Below, one piece after another: positions 16,666-24,442 of a DNA stretch of 64,000 bases (within the stretch, counting starts at the first letter, position 1; every line of letters starts with the position of its first letter). The notes under the pieces are model-generated. The model searched no databases and was not told where the DNA came from. It was given only the letters and a program-made list of their open reading frames with translations. The DNA is from a bacterium 1xD42-67 (GTDB taxonomy: Bacteria > Bacillota > Clostridia > Oscillospirales > Oscillospiraceae), in NCBI GenBank assembly GCA_003612335.1, contig RAYO01000010.1, positions 62,001 to 126,000 of the forward strand, read 5' to 3'. The translations under genes and the position numbers were made by a program.

Positions 16666-18579
16666 ATGGATCTACAGCCTCTTTATGATGTAAAAGGGCG
16701 GCTGGAGCAGGCCGCTATCGCCGGGACCGGCCTGCTGGCCGAGGACTTCCGGCTGAGCCGCGCGGCGGAGCAGCTAAAGCCTCTGGCCGCGGCCAGCCCG
16801 GTGTTCGGGAAGATCGGCGCCGGCCTGGACCAGCTGCTGTCCGCCCCGGCGGCGGAGCGGTCCGGCCTGCTGCTGGACCTGCTGGCCCTGGCGGACGCGG
16901 TGGTATACACCCAGGGGAAGACCGGCATAGAGGGGGAGCTGGTCCCCCTGCCCGCCGGGAACGGCCAATATCTGGAGCTGTCTTACAGCCAGCTCCGTCC
17001 CCTCCTGGAGGCCCTCACCACCACCGGCGGCGGCCGGATGGAGATCGTCCAGTCCGCCTGGGAAAACCACCCCGAACATTTCACCGACTTCCGGGTCCTG
17101 CCCGCGGTGGTAAACGGCCTGGGGGACAGCTACGGCGAGCTGGCCGAGCTGAACGCCAAAATTTTGAAGCAGATGGGTCCCGCCCCGCTGTCTCTGCTGA
17201 AGGAGGGCTTCGACCCCGCCGGAAACAAATCTATGGCCCGGCGGGTGGAAGTTGTTTCCGCTCTGGAGGGGGCCGGGGCCACCCCCTGGCTGAGGGAGAT
17301 CCTGCCCCAGGCGAAGAAGGACGTCCGGGCGGCGGTCCTCACCGCCCTGGGGGAGGACCCGGAAAACGTCCCCCTCCTGCTGGAGCTGGTCCAGACCGAG
17401 CGGGGGGCCAACCGGGAGGCCGCCCTCCAGGCCCTGGCCGGGCAGGACGGGGAGGCGGTGACCGGGTTCTGGGCGGCGGAGCTGGACAAAAAACCCGTCT
17501 CTGCCCTGTTCCTGGCAAAGACGGAAAAGGACTGGGCGGGAGACCTGATCGCCGCCGGCCTGCGGGCCCATCTGGAGAAGCTGCTCTCCCACGGCGACCG
17601 CGTCCCAGAGGAGGAGCAGACGGAGCTGTCCCACTGGTGCCAGGCGGTGGGGAAGAAGACCTCCCCCGCCATGCTGGACCTCTGGCGCTGGGCGGACGAG
17701 CGCATGGAGCTCTTCGACGGCCTGAGAAACAAGAAGGGCAATTCCATCTTTGCCGGGGTGCGGCTGACCGATACCCTGGCGGACTGCCTGCGCCACACCG
17801 GCCCAGGCCCTCTGCGGGACCACTGCCTCAAGCTGTTCGACCACCGGCCCGAGATGACTCGGTATCTCCATATCAGCTTCCTGGCCGCCCTGCTGTCCCT
17901 CCCTGCGGCGGAGGTCTTTGAGAAGTACGGCCCCTATATCCTGACCGAGGAGCCCACCCAGGACGCGGGGCGGAAAAAGACCCTGAACACCGTCCTGCTC
18001 CGGGCCCTGGGTGACGTGTGGTGGTATCCCCAGGTGGGGCAGTATCGGGTCTATGGGGGCCTGTCCACCGCCGAGCCCCTGGATATCCGGTGGATCGAGC
18101 GGCTCACCCGGGCGGTCTGCACCGACGTGCCCAGAAGGGCCGGTGCCTCCCCCTTCGCCTACTACTGGGAGGACGTGCCCGAGTTTGACCGGACCCTCAT
18201 GCGGCTGGTCGACCCGGAGAACGAGACGAGCCGGAAACTGCTGATCCCCTACCTCCGGAGGCGGCTGGAGGAGACCGGCCAGTCCTACACTTACAGCCGC
18301 TGGCTGTTCCGGCTGGGGGGCAGTCCCAGGGGGCTGCTGGGGAAAGCTCTAGCGAAGAGGCCCAACGATAACCGCAGTTACGCGGTGTGGCAGCTGATGT
18401 ATGACGCTTGGCAGGCCCTGGGTACGGAGGAGTCTATCGCCCTGCTGGAGGAGGTCCTGACCGAGGGGGCGTTCCAGAAGCAGGCCGCGCCCCTGATCCA
18501 GAAGGCCATTCCCTGGACCGTCGAGCAGCTTCGGGCGGGAAATGATTTCCCGTCCAACATCGACTGGACGAAACTGTGA
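16666..18579 (+). CDS. HEAT-repeat-like scaffold protein, paralogue 3 of 3
   Basis: 637 residues. It shares the N-terminal domain and HEAT-like region of paralogues 1 and 2 (LYDVKGRLEQAAIAG; REILPQAKKDVRAAVLTALG; MLDLWRWAD) but ends with its own C-terminal part, lacking the PEQRV...AAWEAE tail. It starts 13 bases after paralogue 2, behind AGAGGGATATTT. The different tail suggests that the three proteins share one partner through the N-terminal half and differ in a second contact. Confidence 0.75.
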   Translation: MDLQPLYDVKGRLEQAAIAGTGLLAEDFRLSRAAEQLKPLAAASPVFGKIGAGLDQLLSAPAAERSGLLLDLLALADAVVYTQGKTGIEGELVPLPAGNGQYLELSYSQLRPLLEALTTTGGGRMEIVQSAWENHPEHFTDFRVLPAVVNGLGDSYGELAELNAKILKQMGPAPLSLLKEGFDPAGNKSMARRVEVVSALEGAGATPWLREILPQAKKDVRAAVLTALGEDPENVPLLLELVQTERGANREAALQALAGQDGEAVTGFWAAELDKKPVSALFLAKTEKDWAGDLIAAGLRAHLEKLLSHGDRVPEEEQTELSHWCQAVGKKTSPAMLDLWRWADERMELFDGLRNKKGNSIFAGVRLTDTLADCLRHTGPGPLRDHCLKLFDHRPEMTRYLHISFLAALLSLPAAEVFEKYGPYILTEEPTQDAGRKKTLNTVLLRALGDVWWYPQVGQYRVYGGLSTAEPLDIRWIERLTRAVCTDVPRRAGASPFAYYWEDVPEFDRTLMRLVDPENETSRKLLIPYLRRRLEETGQSYTYSRWLFRLGGSPRGLLGKALAKRPNDNRSYAVWQLMYDAWQALGTEESIALLEEVLTEGAFQKQAAPLIQKAIPWTVEQLRAGNDFPSNIDWTKL

Positions 18580-18597
18580 GCAACGGAGGAACGTGAA

Positions 18598-19692
18598 ATG
18601 TCTGACAAAAACGTACAGCGCCTCCCGGCGGAGGAGCTTTTCCAGCGGGAGATCGACGCGCTGATCGCCGCCGACCACGACCCCATCCCCACGGGGTGGA
18701 GGATGTCCCCCCGGTCGGTACTGACCTACATCGAGGGCGGCACTGCCGTCAAGGGGGTGGAGATCACCCCCAAGTATATGGGCAGCCGGCGGCTGGTGGA
18801 GATCGCCATCTCCACCCTGGTCACCGACCGTGCCCTCCTCCTCATCGGCGAGCCGGGCACCGCCAAGAGCTGGCTGTCCGAGCACCTGGCCGCCGCCGTC
18901 AACGGCGACTCCACCAAGGTGGTCCAGGGCACCGCCGGCACCACCGAGGAGCAGATCCGCTACTCCTGGAATTACGCCATGCTCATCGCCAAGGGCCCCT
19001 GCCCCGAAGCCATGGTGAAGAGCCCGGTCTACCGGGCCATGGAGTCGGGCTCCATCGCCCGGATCGAGGAGATCTCCCGCTGCGCCAGCGAGGTCCAGGA
19101 CGCCCTGATCTCCATCCTGTCGGAGAAGCGGCTGTCCGTCCCTGAGCTGGGACTGGAGGTCCCGGCCCAAAAGGGATTTTCGGTGATCGCCACCGCCAAC
19201 ACCCGGGACAAGGGGGTCAACGACATGTCCGCCGCCCTGAAGCGCCGGTTCAATATCGTGGTCCTGCCCACCCCCTCTGACATGGCGACCGAGATGGACA
19301 TCGTCCGCACCCGGGTGGAGCAGCTGTCCGCCGGGCTGGACCTGAACGCCAGCCAGCCCAAGGAGGACACGGTGGAGAAGGTGGTCACCATCTTCCGGGA
19401 GCTGCGCAAGGGCGCCACCCTGGACGGCAAGCAGAAGCTGAAGCCCACCTCCGGGGTGCTGTCCACCGCCGAGGCCATCTCTCTGCTGGCCAACTCCATG
19501 GCTCTGGCCGGCAGCTTCGGCACCGGCGCCATCGCCGCCGAGGACCTGGCCGCCGCCCTCCAGGGGGCGGTAGTGAAGGACGAGGAGAAGGACAAGCTGG
19601 CCTGGAAGGAGTATCTGGAGAACGTGATGAAGAAGCGGGGGAGCGAGTGGCTGCCCCTCTACCGGGCCTGCCGGGAGCTGAACGGGACATGA
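18598..19692 (+). CDS. MoxR-family AAA+ ATPase (YehL-like)
   Basis: 364 residues. Walker A GEPGTAKS (about 83-90), a Walker B-like IARIEEISRC, sensor 1 ATANTRDKGVNDMS, then the arginine-finger region ALKRRFN. The C-terminal lid domain includes LKPTSGVLSTAEAISLLANS. MoxR ATPases act as chaperones that remodel partners through VWA proteins, and the VWA gene is three genes on. The stop overlaps the next start (ATGA), so expression is coupled. Confidence 0.92.
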   Translation: MSDKNVQRLPAEELFQREIDALIAADHDPIPTGWRMSPRSVLTYIEGGTAVKGVEITPKYMGSRRLVEIAISTLVTDRALLLIGEPGTAKSWLSEHLAAAVNGDSTKVVQGTAGTTEEQIRYSWNYAMLIAKGPCPEAMVKSPVYRAMESGSIARIEEISRCASEVQDALISILSEKRLSVPELGLEVPAQKGFSVIATANTRDKGVNDMSAALKRRFNIVVLPTPSDMATEMDIVRTRVEQLSAGLDLNASQPKEDTVEKVVTIFRELRKGATLDGKQKLKPTSGVLSTAEAISLLANSMALAGSFGTGAIAAEDLAAALQGAVVKDEEKDKLAWKEYLENVMKKRGSEWLPLYRACRELNGT

Positions 19693-22070
19693 GCGGACCG
19701 ACATTTTTCGGCGTGCGCCACCTGTCCCCGGCGGCGGCCTATCACCTGCGGAAGGCCCTGGATCGGGCCCGGCCCGAGCTGGTGCTGGTGGAGGGCCCCA
19801 GCGATCTGAACAGCCAGATGGAGTGGCTGTGCCACCCAGATACCCAGTTCCCCGCCGCCATCCTGGCCTACACCAAAACGCCGCCGGTGCGCACAGTCCT
19901 GTGGCCCTTCGCCGTCTACTCCCCCGAGATCCAGGCGATCCTCTGGGCCCACGAACACGGGGTGGAGTGCCGGTTCATGGACCTGCCCTCTTCGGTATTT
20001 CTGGCCCTCCGGGAGGCGGAGGAAATGTCTGTAGGGCGCGACGACCCCGGCGCGCCCTATTCAAACGACAACCCAGACGCACCGCATTCCAACAACACCC
20101 CCGGCGCATCTTCTGAGGACGGAGAAGAAGCCGGTGGGACGGCGGTCCGAGTCGTCCCGCCCTACACGGAGGATCTCCCTCAGACCACCGAATCGGTGTA
20201 CGAGCGTCTGGAGAAGATCACCGGCGAGGACCACGATACCTTCTGGGAGCGGGACCTGGAACAGGCGGAGGACTACCAGGCGGCTTCCGACGTCTTTGGC
20301 CGGGAGCTGCGGGAGGCGTCGGCAGACGACGCCCGCAGGGCTGCGGAGACCACGGTGCGGGAGGCCTATATGAAGCGGCAGATCCAGGAGGCTATCGATG
20401 GCGGGATCTCCCCGGAGAAGATCTTCTGTGTCTGCGGGGCCTTCCATGTGGCCGGGCTGGAGGAGAACGCCCCCCTGACCGACCAGGAGCTGGCCTCTCT
20501 GCCCACGGCGGGCTCTGCCGCCACCCTGATGCCTTACTCCTACTACCGCCTGTCCTCCCGCTCCGGCTACGGGGCGGGGAACAAGGCCCCCGCCTATTTC
20601 GAGCTGCTGTGGGAGGCCCTCAACGGCGGCGGGCTGGACCAGGCCCCTTACCTCTATCTGACCCGGCTGGCCGCCTCCCACCGAAACGCAGGGAACCTCG
20701 TCTCCTCCGCCGAGGTCATCGAGGCGGTGCGCCTGGCCGGCGCCCTGGCCAAGATGCGGGGGAGCCGATATCCGGTCCTGGCCGACCTGCGGGACGCCGC
20801 AGTCACCACCATGGGCCACGGGCAGTTCTCCGAGCTGGCCCTGGCCGCAGCGGACACTGAGATCGGCACCCAGATCGGATCCCTCCCCGAGGGGGTGAGC
20901 CGGACCAGCGTCCAGGAGGACTTCTACCGCCAGCTGAAGGAGCTCCGGCTGGAGAAGTTCCGCACCGCCCAGCTCCAGCGGCTGGACCTGGACCTCCGGG
21001 AAAAGCTGAACGTGAAGTCGGAGGCCGCCGCCTTCGCCGACCTGCGCCGGTCCTTCTTCCTCCACCGCCTGCGGGTGCTGAAGATCCAGTTCGCCGCCCT
21101 CCTCCCCTCCCGGCAGAGCGGTTCCAACTGGGGAGAATACTGGGACCTGCGCTGGACCCCGGAGGCGGAGATCCAGATCGTGGAATCCGCCCTCATGGGG
21201 GACACCATCCAGGGGGCGGCGGCCTTCGCCCTGAAGGAGCGGGCGGACAGCAGCAGCACCATCGCCGAAGCGGCCGCCATCTTCCAGGACGCCTTCCTGT
21301 GCGGGATGCCCGCCGCCGCCCAGCACGCCCTGTCGGTGCTCCAGGGGCTGAGCGTGGACGCCGCCGCTCTGGCGGACGTGGCCGAGACCGCCCAGCGCCT
21401 GAGCCTGGTGGTGCGGTACGGCGACCTGCGCCGGTTCGACCCCGCGCCGGTGGTCCCCCTGGTGGAACAGCTCTACCTCCGGGCCTGCCTCACCCTGGAG
21501 GACGCCTGTATCTGCGACGCCCAGGCCGCCCCTGCGGTGACCAAGGCCATGGACCAGCTCAACGCCCTCCAGCTCAGCCTCGACTTCCTGGCGGAGGACC
21601 GCTGGCTGGATCTGCTGGCAGAGATCTCTGACCGGGACGATCTGAACACCCGGTGTTCCGGCTTCGCCATGGCGATCTTGCTGGAGCGGGGCAGAGCGGA
21701 CGAGGCCCTGCTGGCCCGGGAGGTGGCCCGGCGGCTGTCCCCCGGGATCCCCGCCGACCTGGGGGCCGGGTGGTTCGAGGGGCTGGCGGCAAAGAACCGC
21801 AGGGCCCTCATCGCCCGCCTCTCCCTGTGGCGGCACCTGGACGACTACCTCTCCAGCCTGGATGACGAGGCCTTCCGCCGGGCCTTGGTCTTCCTCCGCC
21901 GGGCCTTCGCCGACTTTTCCCCCAGCGAGAAGAACGACATCGCAGAGGATCTGGGGGAGATCTGGGGCGTGGATCCCCGGCAGGCGGCGGAGGCGCTGAT
22001 GAACGAGACCACGGGAGCCGAACAGGCGGTCTTAGAGAGCCTGTCCGACTTCGATTTCGACGATATCTAG
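19689..22070 (+). CDS. DUF5682 family protein (YehM-like)
   Basis: 793 residues, started at the ATG overlapping the ATPase stop. GVRHLSPAAAYHLRKAL and ELVLVEGPSD at the N-terminus and FCVCGAFHVAGL near 250 recall the TraB/TIKI/ChaN-type fold, with conserved His and Glu that could bind metal; this likeness is my inference. The rest is helical and HEAT-like. Residues about 114-160 are an Asn/Pro/Gly-rich low-complexity stretch encoded by a palindromic DNA insertion (20030-20166) and are unlikely to be part of the ancestral fold. Its role in the MoxR-VWA complex is unknown. Confidence 0.87.
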   Translation: MSGPTFFGVRHLSPAAAYHLRKALDRARPELVLVEGPSDLNSQMEWLCHPDTQFPAAILAYTKTPPVRTVLWPFAVYSPEIQAILWAHEHGVECRFMDLPSSVFLALREAEEMSVGRDDPGAPYSNDNPDAPHSNNTPGASSEDGEEAGGTAVRVVPPYTEDLPQTTESVYERLEKITGEDHDTFWERDLEQAEDYQAASDVFGRELREASADDARRAAETTVREAYMKRQIQEAIDGGISPEKIFCVCGAFHVAGLEENAPLTDQELASLPTAGSAATLMPYSYYRLSSRSGYGAGNKAPAYFELLWEALNGGGLDQAPYLYLTRLAASHRNAGNLVSSAEVIEAVRLAGALAKMRGSRYPVLADLRDAAVTTMGHGQFSELALAAADTEIGTQIGSLPEGVSRTSVQEDFYRQLKELRLEKFRTAQLQRLDLDLREKLNVKSEAAAFADLRRSFFLHRLRVLKIQFAALLPSRQSGSNWGEYWDLRWTPEAEIQIVESALMGDTIQGAAAFALKERADSSSTIAEAAAIFQDAFLCGMPAAAQHALSVLQGLSVDAAALADVAETAQRLSLVVRYGDLRRFDPAPVVPLVEQLYLRACLTLEDACICDAQAAPAVTKAMDQLNALQLSLDFLAEDRWLDLLAEISDRDDLNTRCSGFAMAILLERGRADEALLAREVARRLSPGIPADLGAGWFEGLAAKNRRALIARLSLWRHLDDYLSSLDDEAFRRALVFLRRAFADFSPSEKNDIAEDLGEIWGVDPRQAAEALMNETTGAEQAVLESLSDFDFDDI
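20030..20166. repeat. 137-bp palindrome-bounded element inserted in frame in the DUF5682 gene
   Basis: TGTAGGGCGCGACGAC (20030-20045) is repeated in inverted orientation at 20151-20166 with one mismatch. The interior encodes a low-complexity linker unlike the flanking protein (repeated Pro-Gly/Asp-Ala with Asn pairs). The length and terminal inverted repeats resemble a small non-autonomous element or a dispersed intergenic repeat. The reading frame is kept open throughout. Confidence 0.65.
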
Positions 22071-22081
22071 GGGGTGCGGCT

Positions 22082-23218
22082 ATGTCAAAGACCGAACAGC
22101 TCTCCCGCTGGCGGCTGATCTTAGGCCAGGAAACGGAGCAGTCCTTCACACAGATGGGGGGCGTCCCCCTGACCCAGGAGGAGCTGCTCATGGACTCCGC
22201 CCTCGGGGCCATCTACGGCGGGCCGGGAGAGGGCTTCGGCGGGCCCGGCCAGGGGGCGGGGAAGGGGCCCTCCTCCCCGGTGATCTCCAAATGGCTGGGG
22301 GACCTGCGGTCCCTCTTCGATCCGGAGACGGTGGCGGTGGTGCAGAACGACGCCATCGAGCGCAAGGGCCTCAAGCAGCTGCTCCTGGAGCCAGAGCTCT
22401 TAGACGGGCTGGAGCCCGACTTGAACATGGCTTCTACCCTGCTGATGCTCAAGGACCAGATCCCCAAGAAGTCCAAGGAGTCCGCCCGGAACTTCATCCG
22501 GAAGATCGTGGAGGAGATCGATAAGCTGCTGGCGAACGACATGCGCCGGGCGGTGACCGCCGCGCTGGACCGCCGGGCCCATTCCCCGCTGCCCTCCGCC
22601 GCCGCCCTGGACTTCCCCTATACGATCCGGAGGAACCTGAAGCATTATAACAAAGAGCTGGGGGCGATCGTCCCAGAGCGGGTATGGTTCTTCGACCGCT
22701 CCAGCCGGGTGAATCGCTGGCATGTCATCCTGGACATCGACCAGAGCGGATCCATGGGCCAGTCGATCATCTACTCCTCCATCATGGCCTGCGTACTGGC
22801 CTCTATGTCCGCGGTGAAGACCAGCGTGGTGGCGTTCGACACCCAGATCATGGACCTGACCCCCCTGTGTGAGGACCCGGTGGACCTGCTCTTCGGCTTC
22901 CAGATGGGCGGCGGCACCGACATCGCCAAGTCCATCGCCTACTGCCAGGAGCTGGTAGAGTCCCCGGCCAAGACGCTGTTCTTCCTCATCTCCGACCTGG
23001 ACGAGGGGGGCAACCGGGCGGCCCTCCTCCGGCGGCTGGAGGAGCTGAAGAGCTCCGGCGTGACCGTGGCGGTCCTGCTCGCCATCGCCGATGGGGGCAA
23101 GCCCTATTACGATGCCCAGACCGCCCAGCGCGTCGCCGCTATGGACATCCCCTGCTTCGCCTGCGCCCCGGAAAAGCTGCCTCAGCTGCTGGAGCAGGCA
23201 CTGACCGGCCGGCTGTAG
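22082..23218 (+). CDS. VWA domain-containing protein (YehP-like)
   Basis: 378 residues. The C-terminal half is a von Willebrand A domain: the MIDAS motif DIDQSGSMGQS (about 218-228), a later Thr in MGGGTDIAKSIAY, and the acidic site in ISDLDEGG. The N-terminal half is helical and carries a Gly-rich loop (GGPGEGFGGPGQGAG) near 45-60. It presumably works with the MoxR ATPase of this island, the VWA protein binding the target or the metal-activated partner. Last gene of the island, followed by a terminator. Confidence 0.93.
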   Translation: MSKTEQLSRWRLILGQETEQSFTQMGGVPLTQEELLMDSALGAIYGGPGEGFGGPGQGAGKGPSSPVISKWLGDLRSLFDPETVAVVQNDAIERKGLKQLLLEPELLDGLEPDLNMASTLLMLKDQIPKKSKESARNFIRKIVEEIDKLLANDMRRAVTAALDRRAHSPLPSAAALDFPYTIRRNLKHYNKELGAIVPERVWFFDRSSRVNRWHVILDIDQSGSMGQSIIYSSIMACVLASMSAVKTSVVAFDTQIMDLTPLCEDPVDLLFGFQMGGGTDIAKSIAYCQELVESPAKTLFFLISDLDEGGNRAALLRRLEELKSSGVTVAVLLAIADGGKPYYDAQTAQRVAAMDIPCFACAPEKLPQLLEQALTGRL

Positions 23219-23234
23219 CGCCCATTCGGACCGC

Positions 23235-23265
23235 AAAGAGGACTGCTTCAGGGCAGTCCTCTTTT
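23235..23265 (+). terminator. Terminator ending the SWIM/HEAT/MoxR/VWA island
   Basis: AAAGAGGACTGC and GCAGTCCTCTTTT form a 12-bp stem with a six-base loop and a T run. Confidence 0.92.
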
Positions 23266-23296
23266 CCGTCTGTCAAAAAACAGCTGTGCCCGGTCC

Positions 23297-23325
23297 TTGA
23301 CGGGGCGGAGAAAAACCAATACAAT
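23297..23325 (+). promoter_or_regulatory. Promoter of the exonuclease gene
   Basis: TTGACG (23297-23302), 17-bp spacer, TACAAT (23320-23325), 34 bases before the start codon. Confidence 0.8.
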
Positions 23326-23358
23326 ATAGGCCGATCAAAAGGAAGATGAGATGATGCT

Positions 23359-24387
23359 ATGATCATATGGGACCTGGAATGGAACCGGGGCTATGACAGG
23401 ACGCCGCTGGACGAGATCCTCCAGATCGGAGCGGTCCGGGTGGCGGGGCTGGGCGGCCCTGTCCTCGACACCTTCAACGCCTATATCCGGCCGGCAGTCC
23501 ACAAAAGATTCGACCCGGGGGCCAGGCGGCTGCCCGGGCTCCAGGATTCCCGGAGCTCTGACCTGGACTTCATCGGGGCGATGGAGAGGTTCCGGACCTG
23601 GTGCGGCGGAGAGACGGAATTCGCCTCCTGGGGGAGCGGCGACCTGGACACGCTGACCCGGAACTGCCGCTACTGGGGGACCCCCTCCCTGACCATGGAG
23701 AAGTGCTACGACCTTCAGACCGCCTTCTCCTATGTGCTGGGCGCCGACCGGCAGATCGCCCTGTGGCGGGCGGTGGAGCACTGCCAGATCCCGGATCTCT
23801 TCCCCTTCCACGACGCCCTCTGCGACTCTCTGTACACCTCGGTGATCGGCTGCTGGCTCACCCCAGAATCCTTGGAACATGAGCCCGTCCGCCGCAGCCG
23901 CCGGGCGGGGCCCAAGGTGACGCTGAAGCTGTCAGGCTGCCCCTTCCCCCGCCAGCCCAGGCAGGGGATCGGCCCCTTCCCAACGCCGGAGCTGGTACTG
24001 GGGGCGAAGCAGAGCCGGCGGCCCCCCTGTCCGGTCTGCGGCCGGAAGGGGAGCATCAGCCAATGGCGCTGCGCCCCCGCCAAGACTTCCGGCGGACCGC
24101 GGCAGTGCTTCTCCATCTTCTCCTGCCCGGAGCACGGGCGGTTCCTGTGCCGCCTGGTACTGGCCCAGCTGTCCGACGGGAGCTGGCGGGGACGGCGCTC
24201 CGTCCCGCCCATCGGCCCGGAACTGATCCAGGAGTATACGGCGGCCTTCCAGACCGGCGCCGTCTACGAGTGCCGGGGGAGCGGCCGGAAGCGCCGCCGG
24301 GCCAGGCGGCCCGGCCCATCCTCCCAAGCGCGCGGTCCGGATGCCTCTTGCCGATCCGCTCCTGATGTGGTAAAATGTCCCGAATAA
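23359..24387 (+). CDS. DEDDh-type 3'-5' exonuclease with C-terminal zinc ribbon
   Basis: 342 residues. The RNase T/DnaQ-like fold begins at once: WDLEWN supplies the first Asp and Glu (residues 5 and 7), DFIGAMERF and WGSGDLDTL follow, and FHDALCDSLYT (about 150-160) gives the catalytic His and last Asp. The C-terminal part has a Cys/His zinc ribbon (CPVCGRKG, later SCPEHGRFLC). Exonuclease proteins of this type degrade RNA or DNA 3' ends. It has its own promoter and lies between the MoxR-VWA island and the glycan operon, with no clear tie to either. Confidence 0.85.
   Translation: MIIWDLEWNRGYDRTPLDEILQIGAVRVAGLGGPVLDTFNAYIRPAVHKRFDPGARRLPGLQDSRSSDLDFIGAMERFRTWCGGETEFASWGSGDLDTLTRNCRYWGTPSLTMEKCYDLQTAFSYVLGADRQIALWRAVEHCQIPDLFPFHDALCDSLYTSVIGCWLTPESLEHEPVRRSRRAGPKVTLKLSGCPFPRQPRQGIGPFPTPELVLGAKQSRRPPCPVCGRKGSISQWRCAPAKTSGGPRQCFSIFSCPEHGRFLCRLVLAQLSDGSWRGRRSVPPIGPELIQEYTAAFQTGAVYECRGSGRKRRRARRPGPSSQARGPDASCRSAPDVVKCPE
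24348..24376 (+). promoter_or_regulatory. Promoter of the glycan operon
   Basis: TTGCCG (24348-24353), 17-bp spacer, TAAAAT (24371-24376), within the last codons of the exonuclease gene. Confidence 0.7.
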
Positions 24388-24442
24388 GGACCAAAGACCC
24401 GTTTTGGTCCTGCCAGCCGCCGTTTGAAAGGAGCATCCTGCC

